A DNA stretch of 64,000 nucleotides from Tritrichomonas foetus (taxonomy: Eukaryota; Parabasalia; Tritrichomonadida; Tritrichomonadidae), in assembly GCA_001839685.1 (NCBI GenBank), contig MLAK01000827.1, forward strand, positions 1-64,000, read 5' to 3'. The notes under the pieces were generated by a model, which was not told where the DNA came from, made no database searches, and worked only from the letters and a program-made list of their open reading frames with translations. How positions within the stretch are numbered: position 1 is the stretch's first letter; the number at the start of each line of letters is the position of its first letter. A program made the translations under genes and the position numbers. Below are positions 19,776 to 31,095 of the stretch, one piece after another.

Positions 19776-22700
19776 ATGTCAGAAGAAATGTCGAGTAATA
19801 ATAACAACAATTCGATCATACTTTTCGACTCAGTTTTCCGCGGATTTATCAATTCGTTTTCCCCAATAGTTGATCAAAATTTTGCGCAATTCGAATTGGT
19901 GATATCATCAGGCGAAAAATCATCTCATCACTTGAATGCTTTACTCGAAACGACATTAATATCATTTCCTCGATCACATCATTTATACTCGAATATTATC
20001 GAGACGCTCACCAAATTTGTTCGCTCAAATCCTCCTGCAATCGTTACATGGCTTTGCTCGAAATTTAAGTATGAAGTAAATCGAAGTCAAAACATCCCTC
20101 CAACAATAATAACAATATCGTCGTTATCTTTTGACATGACAAATTCATATCATTATCACTTTTTACGCTATTTAACATTAATTTTTTTGAGTGATTTAAT
20201 CTACACTATTTATCGTGAATTTCCAAACAGACAAGTCTCAAAACTTGTTCCATGCGGATATAATCTATGTTCTACAGCACATAGCTTCTCAAAACTCCAG
20301 AATTTATTAATTGAAACATGGTCATTAATTTTTTATCATTTTTCAACAAATTCACTTGAAGATATAACTCGTGCATTTGACCAATACATTGATGATTCAA
20401 ATTCTGGCCGTATATTTCACTTGATTTCTCGTGTTCAAGGCAACCAACAACTTGCTGATTCACTTTTATATGCCCTTCAACATGCAAAGAAGCGTAAAGC
20501 ATTGAATTCCGAAATGCTATCACATCTTGCAGTTTTATTGAGTCGATTGGATTGTGATGAAGAAGTATTAAATGAATTTTTCAAACTAGCTTGGGAAATA
20601 AAAGGTCAACAACAGTTGAAATATGGTGCAATTGACTTAATTACTTCCCTTTTTAATAGAATTCCAAGTCAGACTAAAAAACAACAACAATTTTATTCTA
20701 CTCGGGTTTACAAACATGTTCATGATGATCGCAAAATTGAGAGGTCACTTCATGCATTTTTAAGACTTATTCGAGGTGACATTTCTCGCATTATTGATGC
20801 TGGAGAAGGTACTGATCCACTTGCATTCATAGATTCGAAGTCTGATAGTGGAAGTGAATCATATTTATCAATATTCATGCGAACTTTTTATGCAAAATCG
20901 AATTTTGGAGTTTGTCCAGAATTATTTAGAGATGTTTTAGTGCATCTTGCATCTTTGGACATTTCAGAGTTTAAAAATGTCCTTCCAAAGTTTTTGAATT
21001 GTGATTCGAAAGATCCAAAATTTTTGGTCATTTTAATGACAATTCCTTTAATTAATAGAGAGGAATTCGAAACAAAGTCTTATTGTCGTGCCAAAAAGAA
21101 GCAAATTGCAGAGGTCAATAAACTTGTTCGTGAATCAATCAGAAAAAGAATGGCGCTTTTTGAAAAACTTTTAAAAAATAAAGCAAACGTTTATATTCAA
21201 GACTTTTTCCAAATCCAAGCACAATTGGATGAAGCTGATCATGAAGTTGAAGAATATATAGCTCGAAATGGTTACGAACAATTTGATTGTAGAATTGAAA
21301 CTTCAAAGAGCAAACTAGTTCCAGGAAATTCACGATCCGTTAATCTTCATATGTTAAAATGTATTCCAATGTGTTTTACAAAAAAAGATTTCATGGAAGA
21401 GAATTTAATCAGACTTATTCTTCAATTAACTGTTAATAAGAATCAACTTATTTCTGCGACGGCAGTTTCTGTTTATACACAAATTTTATTGAATGAAAAA
21501 GTAGAATTTTTCGTTTTAAGTGTTTTAATTAAATATATCAAGCAAGTTCCCATCAGAGAACTTAGAATTCGTTTAATTCAACTTCTATTCCAAACAATAA
21601 TGAAACTGAATGCAACAATTTCTGATGAGATGTATTCTGATCTTGAATCAACAGCAATTTTTGTATTCATGAGTGATTTGCCTCGCTGTAGAGCATTGTC
21701 AATGAGAATGCTTAAATACTTAGGTGCAATTGGAAAATCTCAAGCCTATACACTTTTAAATGAAAATTCTGATCGTATTTCTGCGAATATCAATCGGACA
21801 ATGTTAGTTTTAAACATCCCACCTAAACCATCTGTTGTAAATCCGCCAATGGGCCGACTGAATTATGATCTTGTTTGTTGTTCACGCTATTATGATATTT
21901 GGTTGATTTTTTATTCCGAAATTATTAATTTATTGATTGATAATCACATGGTAATGAAACAACTTGGTGAAATAACATCAAGATTCATTCATAATATACC
22001 ATTATTAATTGAAACCAAAACAATAACCGAAAATGTAGCATCAGCTTTATATTTAATTTACTTTAATTCCCTAACAGTTGATGTAAACTTTGACTTTTTG
22101 TTTAGAGAAGAAGAAGAGGAGGAGGAAGAAGAAGAAGGTGGAAGTAGTAATCGTTATGAATTTCCAATAATTTATGAAGCAGAAAAATTATTCGCAAATA
22201 TTATTGAAACTGGTTCATATGAAGTAAAAAGAGCACTTTTGCATACGTTAAGATACTTGAATTGGAGAATTATTCCTTCTGTTCTTCCTGCTGCTATGAA
22301 AATTGATCAATCACTTTATAAAGACTTTTCTACAGCATTTTCAATCATTATTCAAAATGAAGAAAACTTCCAAAGAATTATTGCACAAATTTTCAGCATT
22401 TTCTTGGAATTTTTAAGTTTATTGCAAGACTATTTTGTTAGATTAAAGATCAACAATACCAGAACCATTCAATATGATTATGAAAAGCTGAAAGAAAATC
22501 AAGATGTTTGTTTGAACTATTGCATTTTGATATCTGCTGCCTTTAATAATATTTCATATCAACTTCCTGAAGAACAATTTTCTGTTTCTTATCGTCAAAT
22601 ACTCTTTAACTTTTTAATTCACTGGGCTCAGCTTCCAGATGAATTTGAAAAATTGAGAGGCTATGCATTAAATGCATTAATTCCAATTACGCATGCAGGT

Positions 22701-25250
22701 ACAATTTTCACGAATGGCTTTGAAATTGACTTAACTATTTTTGATATGATGGTTCAATGTCAAATGTCTGGTTTTCCTGTTCTTGATTCTCTTTTAATCT
22801 TCCATTTTGATATTTTAATCAATATATATGTTAAGCAAGCGTTTTTAAAACCAAGAAGGGAATCACAAATCTTTATTGATGCAATTCTTACTTCACTTGA
22901 ACAATGTGACAGCACAGAAATATTCCATTCACATGTTGGTGCTCTTATTTTACTTGCTTATAATTGTGGTGCTGAAAACATTGAAGCAGCACGAATCATT
23001 TTATCCAAACTTGCACAACTGTTCTTAACTCGTTCACATGATCCACAAGCTGAAAATGATTCCATAAAAATGGTACAATCATCAACAACATTAGACTATG
23101 TTTCGACATTGTTCCAATTCGCAACAGAAGAAGTAATAGCTTCTGCATTTGAAATTATCAAAGAAAGTAAGAAAGCTATTGTTGTAAAAACACTTTCTGA
23201 ATATTTGATGCCATGGTTCACGAAAATTCGACTTTTACCAAAAGGAACTTACATTTTACAAGGTGTTCCAACAAAATTCCGTGTTTATACAGTTTTGACT
23301 TTTATCGATGCAATGTTTGATGTAACAAAATGCTTAAACGATGATCAACTTGATGTTTTTGCAGATTTATGGTATGTTTTGCTTCAATCTGCAGACAACA
23401 ATGTTGTTGTTCTTTTATGCCTTTCTGAACTTGAAGATACAACATTAAAAGAAAAGATATTCTCGGAATTATTAGATAGAGATCAAATTCTTATATCTAA
23501 GTATCTTGCAAAACGATGTTCATTTCGATATTGGTACTTCAGAAAAACACAATGTATTAGTTCTAATTCATATCACCAATTAAGTTTAAATAGATTTGAT
23601 AATGACAATTATGATGTTGTATTAGGACGTGAAAGTAATGAAGAATATGAGCCAGAAGACAATAAATGGTTACTACATGTTCTTACACGTGCATTTATTG
23701 ATTATATTGATTTAGTTGCACCTATTTGTTTCACATTAACATTGCATTACGCCATGCTTTTTATAGAAGATGCGCGCGAACTTTTCGAAGCACTAATTTC
23801 AATTTTAGAAATTGAAAGTGTAGACGAAATGTATTTTTGGGCTCCTGAATTATCCGATGGAATTATGACAGCTTCAGCCGTTGTTGAACAAATGGCAGAA
23901 AGTTTACGACAGCAAGATCAAACAACTGCAATAGAAAAATGGACACAAGAGGCAATTCGATGGGTTGTAGGTTGTAATGACATAAAGCTTGCATATCGAT
24001 CTTTGGTTATATTAAATGGATTAGGCAGTACTTTCCAAACAGAACAACATTTCGAATCGCTTCTTTTTGAAGCTGTCTCTTATCATTTATCATGTGTAAC
24101 ACCTGATGATTATGAAGATGTTGTTAAATTTGTTGGTGAATCATTTAAGACATTAAACCAACAATTAAATAATCCTGATATTGCAAATTTAGCATTTCAC
24201 TATGCATCTGCATTTATTGGATGCACACAATTTGAGAATAAATGCTTAGAAAAAGCTATGCCAATATTTAAAACATGTGTAAATGATGAAGTTTTAAAGA
24301 GTCAAGCTGTTCCAGCATTGATTGATGCATTTTATCCGTTTGCTAAAACACTCGAGAATAGTAAATATTCACAAGAAGTGTTATATGAAATGATTAATAC
24401 AGTTAATGCCAAAGAACTATATTTAGTTGCTGCACCATTTTTAATCAAGCCACTTCCATTCATAAACTTGAATCTCACATACAATGAAATACTTGCCATG
24501 AATTTCACAATGGATCAAGTTCATAAAGCCTTTTGGTTTTTCCATGGAATGCTGAAAACAGCATCAAGACCTCTTACTGATTCAATTCTAGTTTTATCAA
24601 CAACTTTACTATTAAAATATGGTAAAAAGTTGAATCGATCAATGCTTGTACCCATTTATCAATTAGCAATCCAAAGAATTGCAGTATTTCAAAGTGCTGT
24701 TGACTTTTTACAAGCTGTTTCTGACATTGATCCATCAATTGCTTCCTTACGAGATGAATCAAACGCTCATTCAAAGACACTGAGTGACATTCAGAATGAA
24801 ATTCGAGAAATTAGCGACTTTAATGCCGAAACTGTACCATTTACTAAATGTAAGAATTTGCAACAACTTCATGGAATGATTAGTATGAAGAATCCACCGA
24901 AGATTTATCCATTCTCAACACAATTTGAAGTTTTCCTTGGAATGAAGAAAGAACAAAAGAAATTCTTAGAAAATCCACCAAGGTCGCCTCAAAAATGGTC
25001 TTCAACACTATCCCTGACATCACAAATAATGTCGAACAAGTCACTTGTAATTGCTTCAACAATACAAACTTCAGGAATGACAAACATCAAATTTGAAAAA
25101 CTCGAAAAGAAGCCTGTATTCAAGAAGATGCTCGATTTACCTGTTGAAGAAGATGAAGGAAATTGGAAATTTGTTGTCTCTCTCTGTGAATTCAACGAGC
25201 TTCGTAAGCTTGATGAAATAAGTAGCAGAAAAATTGTGAACAATTTCTAA
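19776..25250 (+). CDS. Giant HEAT/ARM-like repeat protein, 1824 residues
   Basis: The first in-frame ATG is at 19776 (TCAGAAGAAATG follows, with a second ATG at 19788). The protein is helical almost throughout, with Leu/Ile/Phe-rich pairs of helices every 35-45 residues, as in HEAT or ARM solenoids. The exception is an acidic Glu run coded at about 22107-22138. The last 130 residues are more polar and basic. There is no signal peptide and no enzyme motif. The size suits a scaffold such as Furry, or nuclear transport or ribosome-biogenesis HEAT proteins, but I cannot assign a family. No introns or frame breaks are visible over 5.5 kb. Confidence 0.7.
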   Translation: MSEEMSSNNNNNSIILFDSVFRGFINSFSPIVDQNFAQFELVISSGEKSSHHLNALLETTLISFPRSHHLYSNIIETLTKFVRSNPPAIVTWLCSKFKYEVNRSQNIPPTIITISSLSFDMTNSYHYHFLRYLTLIFLSDLIYTIYREFPNRQVSKLVPCGYNLCSTAHSFSKLQNLLIETWSLIFYHFSTNSLEDITRAFDQYIDDSNSGRIFHLISRVQGNQQLADSLLYALQHAKKRKALNSEMLSHLAVLLSRLDCDEEVLNEFFKLAWEIKGQQQLKYGAIDLITSLFNRIPSQTKKQQQFYSTRVYKHVHDDRKIERSLHAFLRLIRGDISRIIDAGEGTDPLAFIDSKSDSGSESYLSIFMRTFYAKSNFGVCPELFRDVLVHLASLDISEFKNVLPKFLNCDSKDPKFLVILMTIPLINREEFETKSYCRAKKKQIAEVNKLVRESIRKRMALFEKLLKNKANVYIQDFFQIQAQLDEADHEVEEYIARNGYEQFDCRIETSKSKLVPGNSRSVNLHMLKCIPMCFTKKDFMEENLIRLILQLTVNKNQLISATAVSVYTQILLNEKVEFFVLSVLIKYIKQVPIRELRIRLIQLLFQTIMKLNATISDEMYSDLESTAIFVFMSDLPRCRALSMRMLKYLGAIGKSQAYTLLNENSDRISANINRTMLVLNIPPKPSVVNPPMGRLNYDLVCCSRYYDIWLIFYSEIINLLIDNHMVMKQLGEITSRFIHNIPLLIETKTITENVASALYLIYFNSLTVDVNFDFLFREEEEEEEEEEGGSSNRYEFPIIYEAEKLFANIIETGSYEVKRALLHTLRYLNWRIIPSVLPAAMKIDQSLYKDFSTAFSIIIQNEENFQRIIAQIFSIFLEFLSLLQDYFVRLKINNTRTIQYDYEKLKENQDVCLNYCILISAAFNNISYQLPEEQFSVSYRQILFNFLIHWAQLPDEFEKLRGYALNALIPITHAGTIFTNGFEIDLTIFDMMVQCQMSGFPVLDSLLIFHFDILINIYVKQAFLKPRRESQIFIDAILTSLEQCDSTEIFHSHVGALILLAYNCGAENIEAARIILSKLAQLFLTRSHDPQAENDSIKMVQSSTTLDYVSTLFQFATEEVIASAFEIIKESKKAIVVKTLSEYLMPWFTKIRLLPKGTYILQGVPTKFRVYTVLTFIDAMFDVTKCLNDDQLDVFADLWYVLLQSADNNVVVLLCLSELEDTTLKEKIFSELLDRDQILISKYLAKRCSFRYWYFRKTQCISSNSYHQLSLNRFDNDNYDVVLGRESNEEYEPEDNKWLLHVLTRAFIDYIDLVAPICFTLTLHYAMLFIEDARELFEALISILEIESVDEMYFWAPELSDGIMTASAVVEQMAESLRQQDQTTAIEKWTQEAIRWVVGCNDIKLAYRSLVILNGLGSTFQTEQHFESLLFEAVSYHLSCVTPDDYEDVVKFVGESFKTLNQQLNNPDIANLAFHYASAFIGCTQFENKCLEKAMPIFKTCVNDEVLKSQAVPALIDAFYPFAKTLENSKYSQEVLYEMINTVNAKELYLVAAPFLIKPLPFINLNLTYNEILAMNFTMDQVHKAFWFFHGMLKTASRPLTDSILVLSTTLLLKYGKKLNRSMLVPIYQLAIQRIAVFQSAVDFLQAVSDIDPSIASLRDESNAHSKTLSDIQNEIREISDFNAETVPFTKCKNLQQLHGMISMKNPPKIYPFSTQFEVFLGMKKEQKKFLENPPRSPQKWSSTLSLTSQIMSNKSLVIASTIQTSGMTNIKFEKLEKKPVFKKMLDLPVEEDEGNWKFVVSLCEFNELRKLDEISSRKIVNNF

Positions 25251-25708
25251 TTCATTATTCTTTTTCTTCTTTTTTTTTATGTGTAAAAAAATATTTTTAT
25301 TTTTTGATCATTTCAATATTAGATTTTATTTTTGTATAAAAAATGTTGATGTAAATAAGATAAGATGATGAGATCCCTATTGATTATTTAGGAGTGAATT
25401 CTATCCAAATATTATACGAAAATTAATTAAAAAAGCATTTCTGCTTTTTTTGAGTGATTAAAAGTTTTCAAAAATGTATAGAATATGAAAATCTATTTTT
25501 CATCAATACGTTACGATATATTTAGATTTGTCACATGAATATTTTTGTGAATCACTCAAATCGAAGTTTTAGTTGTAAAATTAATCAGTGATATGTATGA
25601 TTATGCAAAAACACATGTCTATGATGAGCATTGCATCATATAATGAAATGGGAAAAAAAGAATAAAAATTTATTTTGAACTTAAGATGTCATGTTATGTG
25701 AAAAAAAT
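25251..25708. other. Intergenic spacer with a 9-bp hairpin
   Basis: AT-rich. An exact hairpin, AAAAAAGCA-TTTC-TGCTTTTTT, lies at 25429-25450, about 180 bp after the stop of the HEAT-like gene. It could aid RNA 3'-end formation or be chance. No gene seen. Confidence 0.5.
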
Positions 25709-26016
25709 AGTGAGCAACCCCACATTGAGGGAGGGAGCAAGGTGCCTACTCGCGCCCAGAATCCACGCACCACAATACCTGGGAACCTATTCGCTGTTCC
25801 GTTTACCGGCCTCACGCATTACGGTCCGCTTTAATGACAAATTCCTCCAAGCCTTCGCTCAAATTCACAATGCCCCAGATCCGCCTGGTGGGAGGGCACT
25901 CAACGGAGGACACACGAACTGTCACCTCAATAGAAGCACCGCCTATTTTTTAAGGGTAGCGTACACTTTACAGGCTGGAATTGCACCAACCCACCCATTT
26001 CTTTCTTTCTGATAAT
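25709..26016. other. GC-rich anomalous block ending at an assembly gap
   Basis: Base composition changes sharply from very AT-rich to roughly half G+C at about 25709 and stays so up to the gap at 26017. One plus-strand frame is open throughout (to the TGA at 26010). It contains segments such as ARCLLAPRIHAPQYLG and GGRALNGGHTNCHLN, which do not look like the neighbouring proteins. The combination of foreign composition and an assembly gap suggests the edge of a multicopy repeat or mobile element, or a misassembled contaminant. I do not recognise it. Confidence 0.5.
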
Positions 26017-26761
26017 NNNNNNNNNNNNNNNNNNNNNNNNNNNNNNNNNNNNNNNNNNNNNNNNNNNNNNNNNNNNNNNNNNNNNNNNNNNNNNNNNNNN
26101 NNNNNNNNNNNNNNNNNNNNNNNNNNNNNNNNNNNNNNNNNNNNNNNNNNNNNNNNNNNNNNNNNNNNNNNNNNNNNNNNNNNNNNNNNNNNNNNNNNNN
26201 NNNNNNNNNNNNNNNNNNNNNNNNNNNNNNNNNNNNNNNNNNNNNNNNNNNNNNNNNNNNNNNNNNNNNNNNNNNNNNNNNNNNNNNNNNNNNNNNNNNN
26301 NNNNNNNNNNNNNNNNNNNNNNNNNNNNNNNNNNNNNNNNNNNNNNNNNNNNNNNNNNNNNNNNNNNNNNNNNNNNNNNNNNNNNNNNNNNNNNNNNNNN
26401 NNNNNNNNNNNNNNNNNNNNNNNNNNNNNNNNNNNNNNNNNNNNNNNNNNNNNNNNNNNNNNNNNNNNNNNNNNNNNNNNNNNNNNNNNNNNNNNNNNNN
26501 NNNNNNNNNNNNNNNNNNNNNNNNNNNNNNNNNNNNNNNNNNNNNNNNNNNNNNNNNNNNNNNNNNNNNNNNNNNNNNNNNNNNNNNNNNNNNNNNNNNN
26601 NNNNNNNNNNNNNNNNNNNNNNNNNNNNNNNNNNNNNNNNNNNNNNNNNNNNNNNNNNNNNNNNNNNNNNNNNNNNNNNNNNNNNNNNNNNNNNNNNNNN
26701 NNNNNNNNNNNNNNNNNNNNNNNNNNNNNNNNNNNNNNNNNNNNNNNNNNNNNNNNNNNNN
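26017..26761. other. Assembly gap (745 N)
   Basis: Unresolved bases. Any open frame spanning it is artificial. The gap follows directly on the GC-rich block, so it probably hides the rest of a repeat. Confidence 0.95.
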
Positions 26762-28796
26762 ATTATTTAATTGTAATCCTATTAATAATATATAAATATT
26801 ATAATTTAAAAATCAAGATACAGAGAAAACCAAATCCAAAAAAAAATTGTGAGAAAAAAATAAACCCCACAGAAATTTCTGAGAATTATTGAGATAAAAA
26901 GTGATTTTATAGCATTAATATCTTGATTATTTCTTATCATAAATCGTGCTTTTTATTATCATATGACCCTCCATCGAAAATTATAATGTTTTCCAAAATA
27001 CAAAAATGAAGTATAAAAAAAATATTAATAATTTTGATATAAATAAAAAAAATTTAGGCATCAATGAGAAGATTACGAATGTTTTGCCATCTAAATGGCG
27101 AGTCATCAGAAAATTCACTTGGCATCGAGTCTGGAAAAAAACATATTGGATTCCATTTTTCTTGATTTGGTCTTTCAATCGTTGTATCTGTATCCCTGCT
27201 TGAGAATGTGCTGTTGAGGACTGCCAGTCTATTTTCTTCATATACTAAAATTTTATGACAGAAAAGATTTCAATACATTCATATTTGTCAAATGGAAATT
27301 GAATTAATTCAACATCACTGAGTTAAAACTATCAAAATTTTCGCGATTTTTAATTAAAAATCGATAGAAGAAGTGTAAATAGAATTATGGGAAGCAGTAT
27401 TATAATCTTTGTGATTCTTGGAAAAAAAGCTTCTCACAATTTTTTTTTAGGCTTTCTCCAAAATCGCTCTTTTTTCGGTTTAATTGTTGCAAAATTTCAA
27501 AACTATGAATAAATATGGCTCATAACTATAAAAAATAGATTTAACAATTGACTGAAAGACTTATCACCCGAAAACTGAAACAATAGCTTCTTCAGAATCA
27601 TTTTCGAAATATTTTTGAATTCGGCCATTTGCGAAGTTTGCGATAAGGGAAATTTTCGTCATTCTTTTAGCTATTTGGGTTTTGATTTTTGACTGATGGT
27701 ATTAAGTAATACTGATGATAAGGATCATTTTAGTGATTTCGTACGTTAAGACTATTTGGTTTGTATACATCTGATGAATGGCGATTTATTCATTCAAAAT
27801 ATCATTTTTGAGAATAAACTTTTTCTATCATCACAATATATAATGTCAATTTAAAATAATAATTTCTCTTTGTATATCATATTTAACAAATTAATTATTA
27901 TAAAATTTGATCAATAAATAAATAATTATTCTATATTTAAAATATTGGAACTTAAAAAATCTCTCTTCCGGCTCATCCCAATTGGATAGAATGACCAAAA
28001 ATAGCCATATTCGTTTATTCTTCATAATGAATAAAATCAACCTCACTATAATACATTCCTTCAATGAAAATCAACAAAGAAAAAAATTACCGATTTAATT
28101 CCAAAAAGAAAGAAAAAATTCTATGTGCGCATGTCATTTTCAATTTGAATGTTTTTGAAAAGACAGTTTTGGCCCCTTAAACGTTTGCTCTTTCATGGTT
28201 TAAATATTTTCTATAACGATTCCTTAAAGCATGCTAAATTGCAAATTACTCATAAAATTTCAATTCTCTCGATTTTTGAGAAGTTTTTTTTCAATGATGA
28301 TTTCTGTGAAATATTCTGTGACAAGTGACCAATGGTCCCATTTAAATATTTTCTCAATTTTTTTGTAAGAAGAAAAACAATCTGAATTGTCTTGAAAGAA
28401 AAAATATTATCTCTTCCTTATTGGAAATATTAAAGCATGAAGCATTGAATACCTGAAATAATCATCAACTCTGCTTTTTACTACATGATAATTTATAAAA
28501 CGTTAGATTTATATTTTATCTTATTTCAATTAATTTTCAAAAGACTCACAATATCTCAGAATTATCTTTTTGTTTTTAACCTTTTATTTCACCAAATGAA
28601 TTAATTTCACAACATAATTCTGAATTATCTTTTCTAAATCAACGAAAATTATCCAACAAGCTCATGAAAATTGTGTTTATTTAAACCCATTCAAAAATTT
28701 AAAAACCTTACAATAAATAATTCAAAGAGATCTTGAATTGAATAGCCCAAACATCGAATCATTATTTTTGCTTGATAAAATCAGTAAAGTACATCG
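26762..28796. other. Long gene-poor region with a short coding relic
   Basis: Very AT-rich. On the minus strand at about 27060-27290 a coding-like stretch reads KILVYEENRLAVLNSTF and later WNPICFFPDSMPSEF, then stops at a TAA. It has no ATG before an upstream TGA, so I take it as a gene relic. Elsewhere I see only A/T runs and short weak inverted repeats. The final 150 bases lead into the permease gene. Confidence 0.5.
27060..27290 (-). pseudogene. Short C-terminal gene relic
   Basis: About 75 codons open on the minus strand, including the segments YEENRLAVLNSTFSS and FPDSMPSEFSDD. They end in a TAA near 27060 and are bounded upstream by a TGA with no start codon. Composition is protein-like, unlike the other frames here. 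The family is not recognised. It may be the tail of a gene whose front was lost or lies in the assembly gap region. Confidence 0.35.
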
Positions 28797-30626
28797 ATGT
28801 CTTCATCATGTGACACAATAGAAATCAGCGAGATCAATAATGGTAACTTCATTAATGACAGAATTGTTTCATTAGAATCGAATTTAAGTTTCACTCAAGA
28901 AAATGTTGATTCTAGTTTTCCACAAGAATGCCTGCAAGATGCAGCCGAACTTATTCCAACTCTTGCTGTCGAAAAAAACAATTTGAAAGAAGAAAAATCA
29001 CTCGAGCGTGGAATCTTATCATGGCACGTCAGCCTCATTTCACTTGGTGGAATTATTGGTTCCTGTTATTTTCTTGGCCTTGGATTGACTTTTTCAGAGC
29101 TTGGTCCAGTCGCTGTATTAATTGCATATTTTATTGCAGGAGTTGCCGTTTTTGGTGTCATGCAAAGTTTTTCAGAACTGTTGGTGAATATCCCACGTCA
29201 TGGTTCTTTTGTTTCATACAATCGCGAGTTTTTGGGAGACTTGGCAGCAGCCGGAATTGGATGGGCATTTTGGGCAAATTGGGTTGTTTATGTTCCATCA
29301 GAATGTTTGGCCTTTGCAACATTCATGAACAACTTTTACACAATTCCATTTTCTAATAAGGCATGGTCTGACTTTGTTTGGGGTATGATATGCCTTATCG
29401 TTCTCACATGCATCAATTTATATCATGTGAAGTGGTTTGGTTACATTGAATCCTTCATGTCGATCACAAAAATTTTGGCTATTGTTTTCTTTGTGATTTG
29501 CGCAGTTCTGATTTTCTTTGGTTTCATTGGTGGAAACATTCACCCATTCCTAGATTCAGGCGGAATAATCGGTGACAGAATTATCACATCAGGTGAAGGA
29601 AGCCTTTCAGATAAGCTTTTTCCAAAAGGTGGTTTTGTCATCTTTACTTATATGATTTGGACTCTTGTTAACTTTCAAGGCTCCGAAATTGTCGGACTTT
29701 CTGCATCAGAAACTCAAAATCCTGAAGTTGCTGTTCCACAGGCTTGTAAAAGTGTTGCAACTAGGATTATTATGATTTATTTGATTCCTGTATTATGTTT
29801 GGTCTTTATTGTCCCACATGATCATGCTAATCTTGAAGAATCAATTTTCGCTTATGCACTCACTTCATATGGACTTGGTTGGGCAGCCAAGCTCTTCACA
29901 TTCATTACACTTATTGCTGCATTTAGTTGTGCCAATTCAGGACTTTATGGAACAGTTAGATGTATGTATGGATTGTCTGTTGAAGGAATGGCACCTAAAT
30001 TTCTTTCTAACTTGAATAGATTTAATGCTCCACAAAATGCTACACTCTTCACACTTGCCTTCATTTGGATTGTTTTCATTATTGGTTTCTTATCGGAATC
30101 ACTCCACATATGGGGGGAAGAAGGTCTTCCACTTTATGCAAACCTTTTAGGTATTTCTGGATTCACTGGAACTCTTGCATGGGTTGGAATCATCCTTTCG
30201 CAAATTGTTTTCAGACTCCGTTTGAAAAAACGTGGATATACTTCAGACGCACTCACAGTGAAAGCTATGTTTTTCCCTTATCTTGAAATCTTTTCCGTTT
30301 TGATTCAACTTTCTGGAATGGTTTGTTTATTATTTGAAGATGGAGGAATAATTGTGTTCGCAATTTCTGCAGTTATCATTTTCTTGGCTGTATCTGTGTT
30401 CTTTACAATGAAGAAATGCGACAAAGTGAGAACTGACATAAAATATGCAATTGATGAAGCTTGCTTTGACAATAAATATCCACCACTTGAAGGATCTAAA
30501 GAATATTTCACTTCTGTATCAGTTATCATTCAGAATGAAAGATCAAGTGGCGATCAAAGCACTGAGCAGAGTCCAGAAACAGCTTCAACACACCAATCAT
30601 ACACAGATCCTGCTATAAATTTATAG
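28797..30626 (+). CDS. Amino acid permease (APC superfamily)
   Basis: A 609-residue protein from an ATG at 28797. After a 70-residue hydrophilic N-terminus it has about twelve membrane helices from residue 78 to 545. The first helix carries the unwound glycine motif SLGGIIGSCYFLGLG, which binds the amino-acid backbone in this superfamily, and the next loop has the conserved SELLVNIPRHGSF motif. These match the fungal and bacterial amino-acid permease family (AAT/YAT type), proton-coupled importers at the plasma membrane. The last 65 residues are a Ser/Thr/Gln-rich cytoplasmic tail. Trichomonads depend on imported amino acids, so a nutrient-uptake role fits. The substrate is not predictable. 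Confidence 0.92.
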   Translation: MSSSCDTIEISEINNGNFINDRIVSLESNLSFTQENVDSSFPQECLQDAAELIPTLAVEKNNLKEEKSLERGILSWHVSLISLGGIIGSCYFLGLGLTFSELGPVAVLIAYFIAGVAVFGVMQSFSELLVNIPRHGSFVSYNREFLGDLAAAGIGWAFWANWVVYVPSECLAFATFMNNFYTIPFSNKAWSDFVWGMICLIVLTCINLYHVKWFGYIESFMSITKILAIVFFVICAVLIFFGFIGGNIHPFLDSGGIIGDRIITSGEGSLSDKLFPKGGFVIFTYMIWTLVNFQGSEIVGLSASETQNPEVAVPQACKSVATRIIMIYLIPVLCLVFIVPHDHANLEESIFAYALTSYGLGWAAKLFTFITLIAAFSCANSGLYGTVRCMYGLSVEGMAPKFLSNLNRFNAPQNATLFTLAFIWIVFIIGFLSESLHIWGEEGLPLYANLLGISGFTGTLAWVGIILSQIVFRLRLKKRGYTSDALTVKAMFFPYLEIFSVLIQLSGMVCLLFEDGGIIVFAISAVIIFLAVSVFFTMKKCDKVRTDIKYAIDEACFDNKYPPLEGSKEYFTSVSVIIQNERSSGDQSTEQSPETASTHQSYTDPAINL

Positions 30627-31024
30627 AATAATAAATTGTTATTTTCATATATATAGTCTCACTTTTTATATTTATATTTTAGGGAAACGATTCAGTTTTG
30701 ATTAGACTTACATAGCAACAAAATACAATAAAAATATCAAAGAAAGTTTTGATAGATTAGAACTTGAAAGAATTTATTAAACAAGAGAGAAAACAAATCA
30801 GGGCTATGATTTTGTTGAATTTTTTCCAAAATGCTTAATATCATTCTTTATATCACAATCGTGAATATGATTTTTTGTGAAAAAAAGGTGGATAAACATC
30901 TTAAAGAATTTTTTCGATGAGAAAATGAAAAGATACTTTAGCTTTCGAAAGAATAATTGTTATCTTCTCTTCAGACTGAGTAATGGATTATTTATCCTGG
31001 CTTTTTTTGAGCTGATTCCCACTT
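30627..31024. other. Intergenic spacer before tRNA-His
   Basis: AT-rich and otherwise featureless. Confidence 0.55.
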
Positions 31025-31095
31025 GGGTGAGTGGTGTAATGGTAGCATATTTGACTGTGACTCAATAGATCCGTGTTCGAATCACGGTTTACCCA
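31025..31095 (+). tRNA. tRNA-His (anticodon GTG)
   Basis: A complete 71-base cloverleaf. The acceptor GGGTGAG pairs with TTTACCC (two G-T pairs) and the discriminator is A. T8 and G9 are in place, and the D arm is GTGT/GCAT. The anticodon loop CTGTGAC gives GTG, with one T-T mismatch at the top of its stem. The T arm CCGTG-TTCGAAT-CACGG is perfect. No G is encoded at -1, so the essential G-1 of tRNA-His would be added after transcription, as in most eukaryotes. A T-rich Pol III terminator starts about 5 bases downstream. No intron. Confidence 0.93.

Noticed and set aside
25981..26892. Open frame across the first gap
   Set aside because: Almost all codons are N; the frame is artificial.
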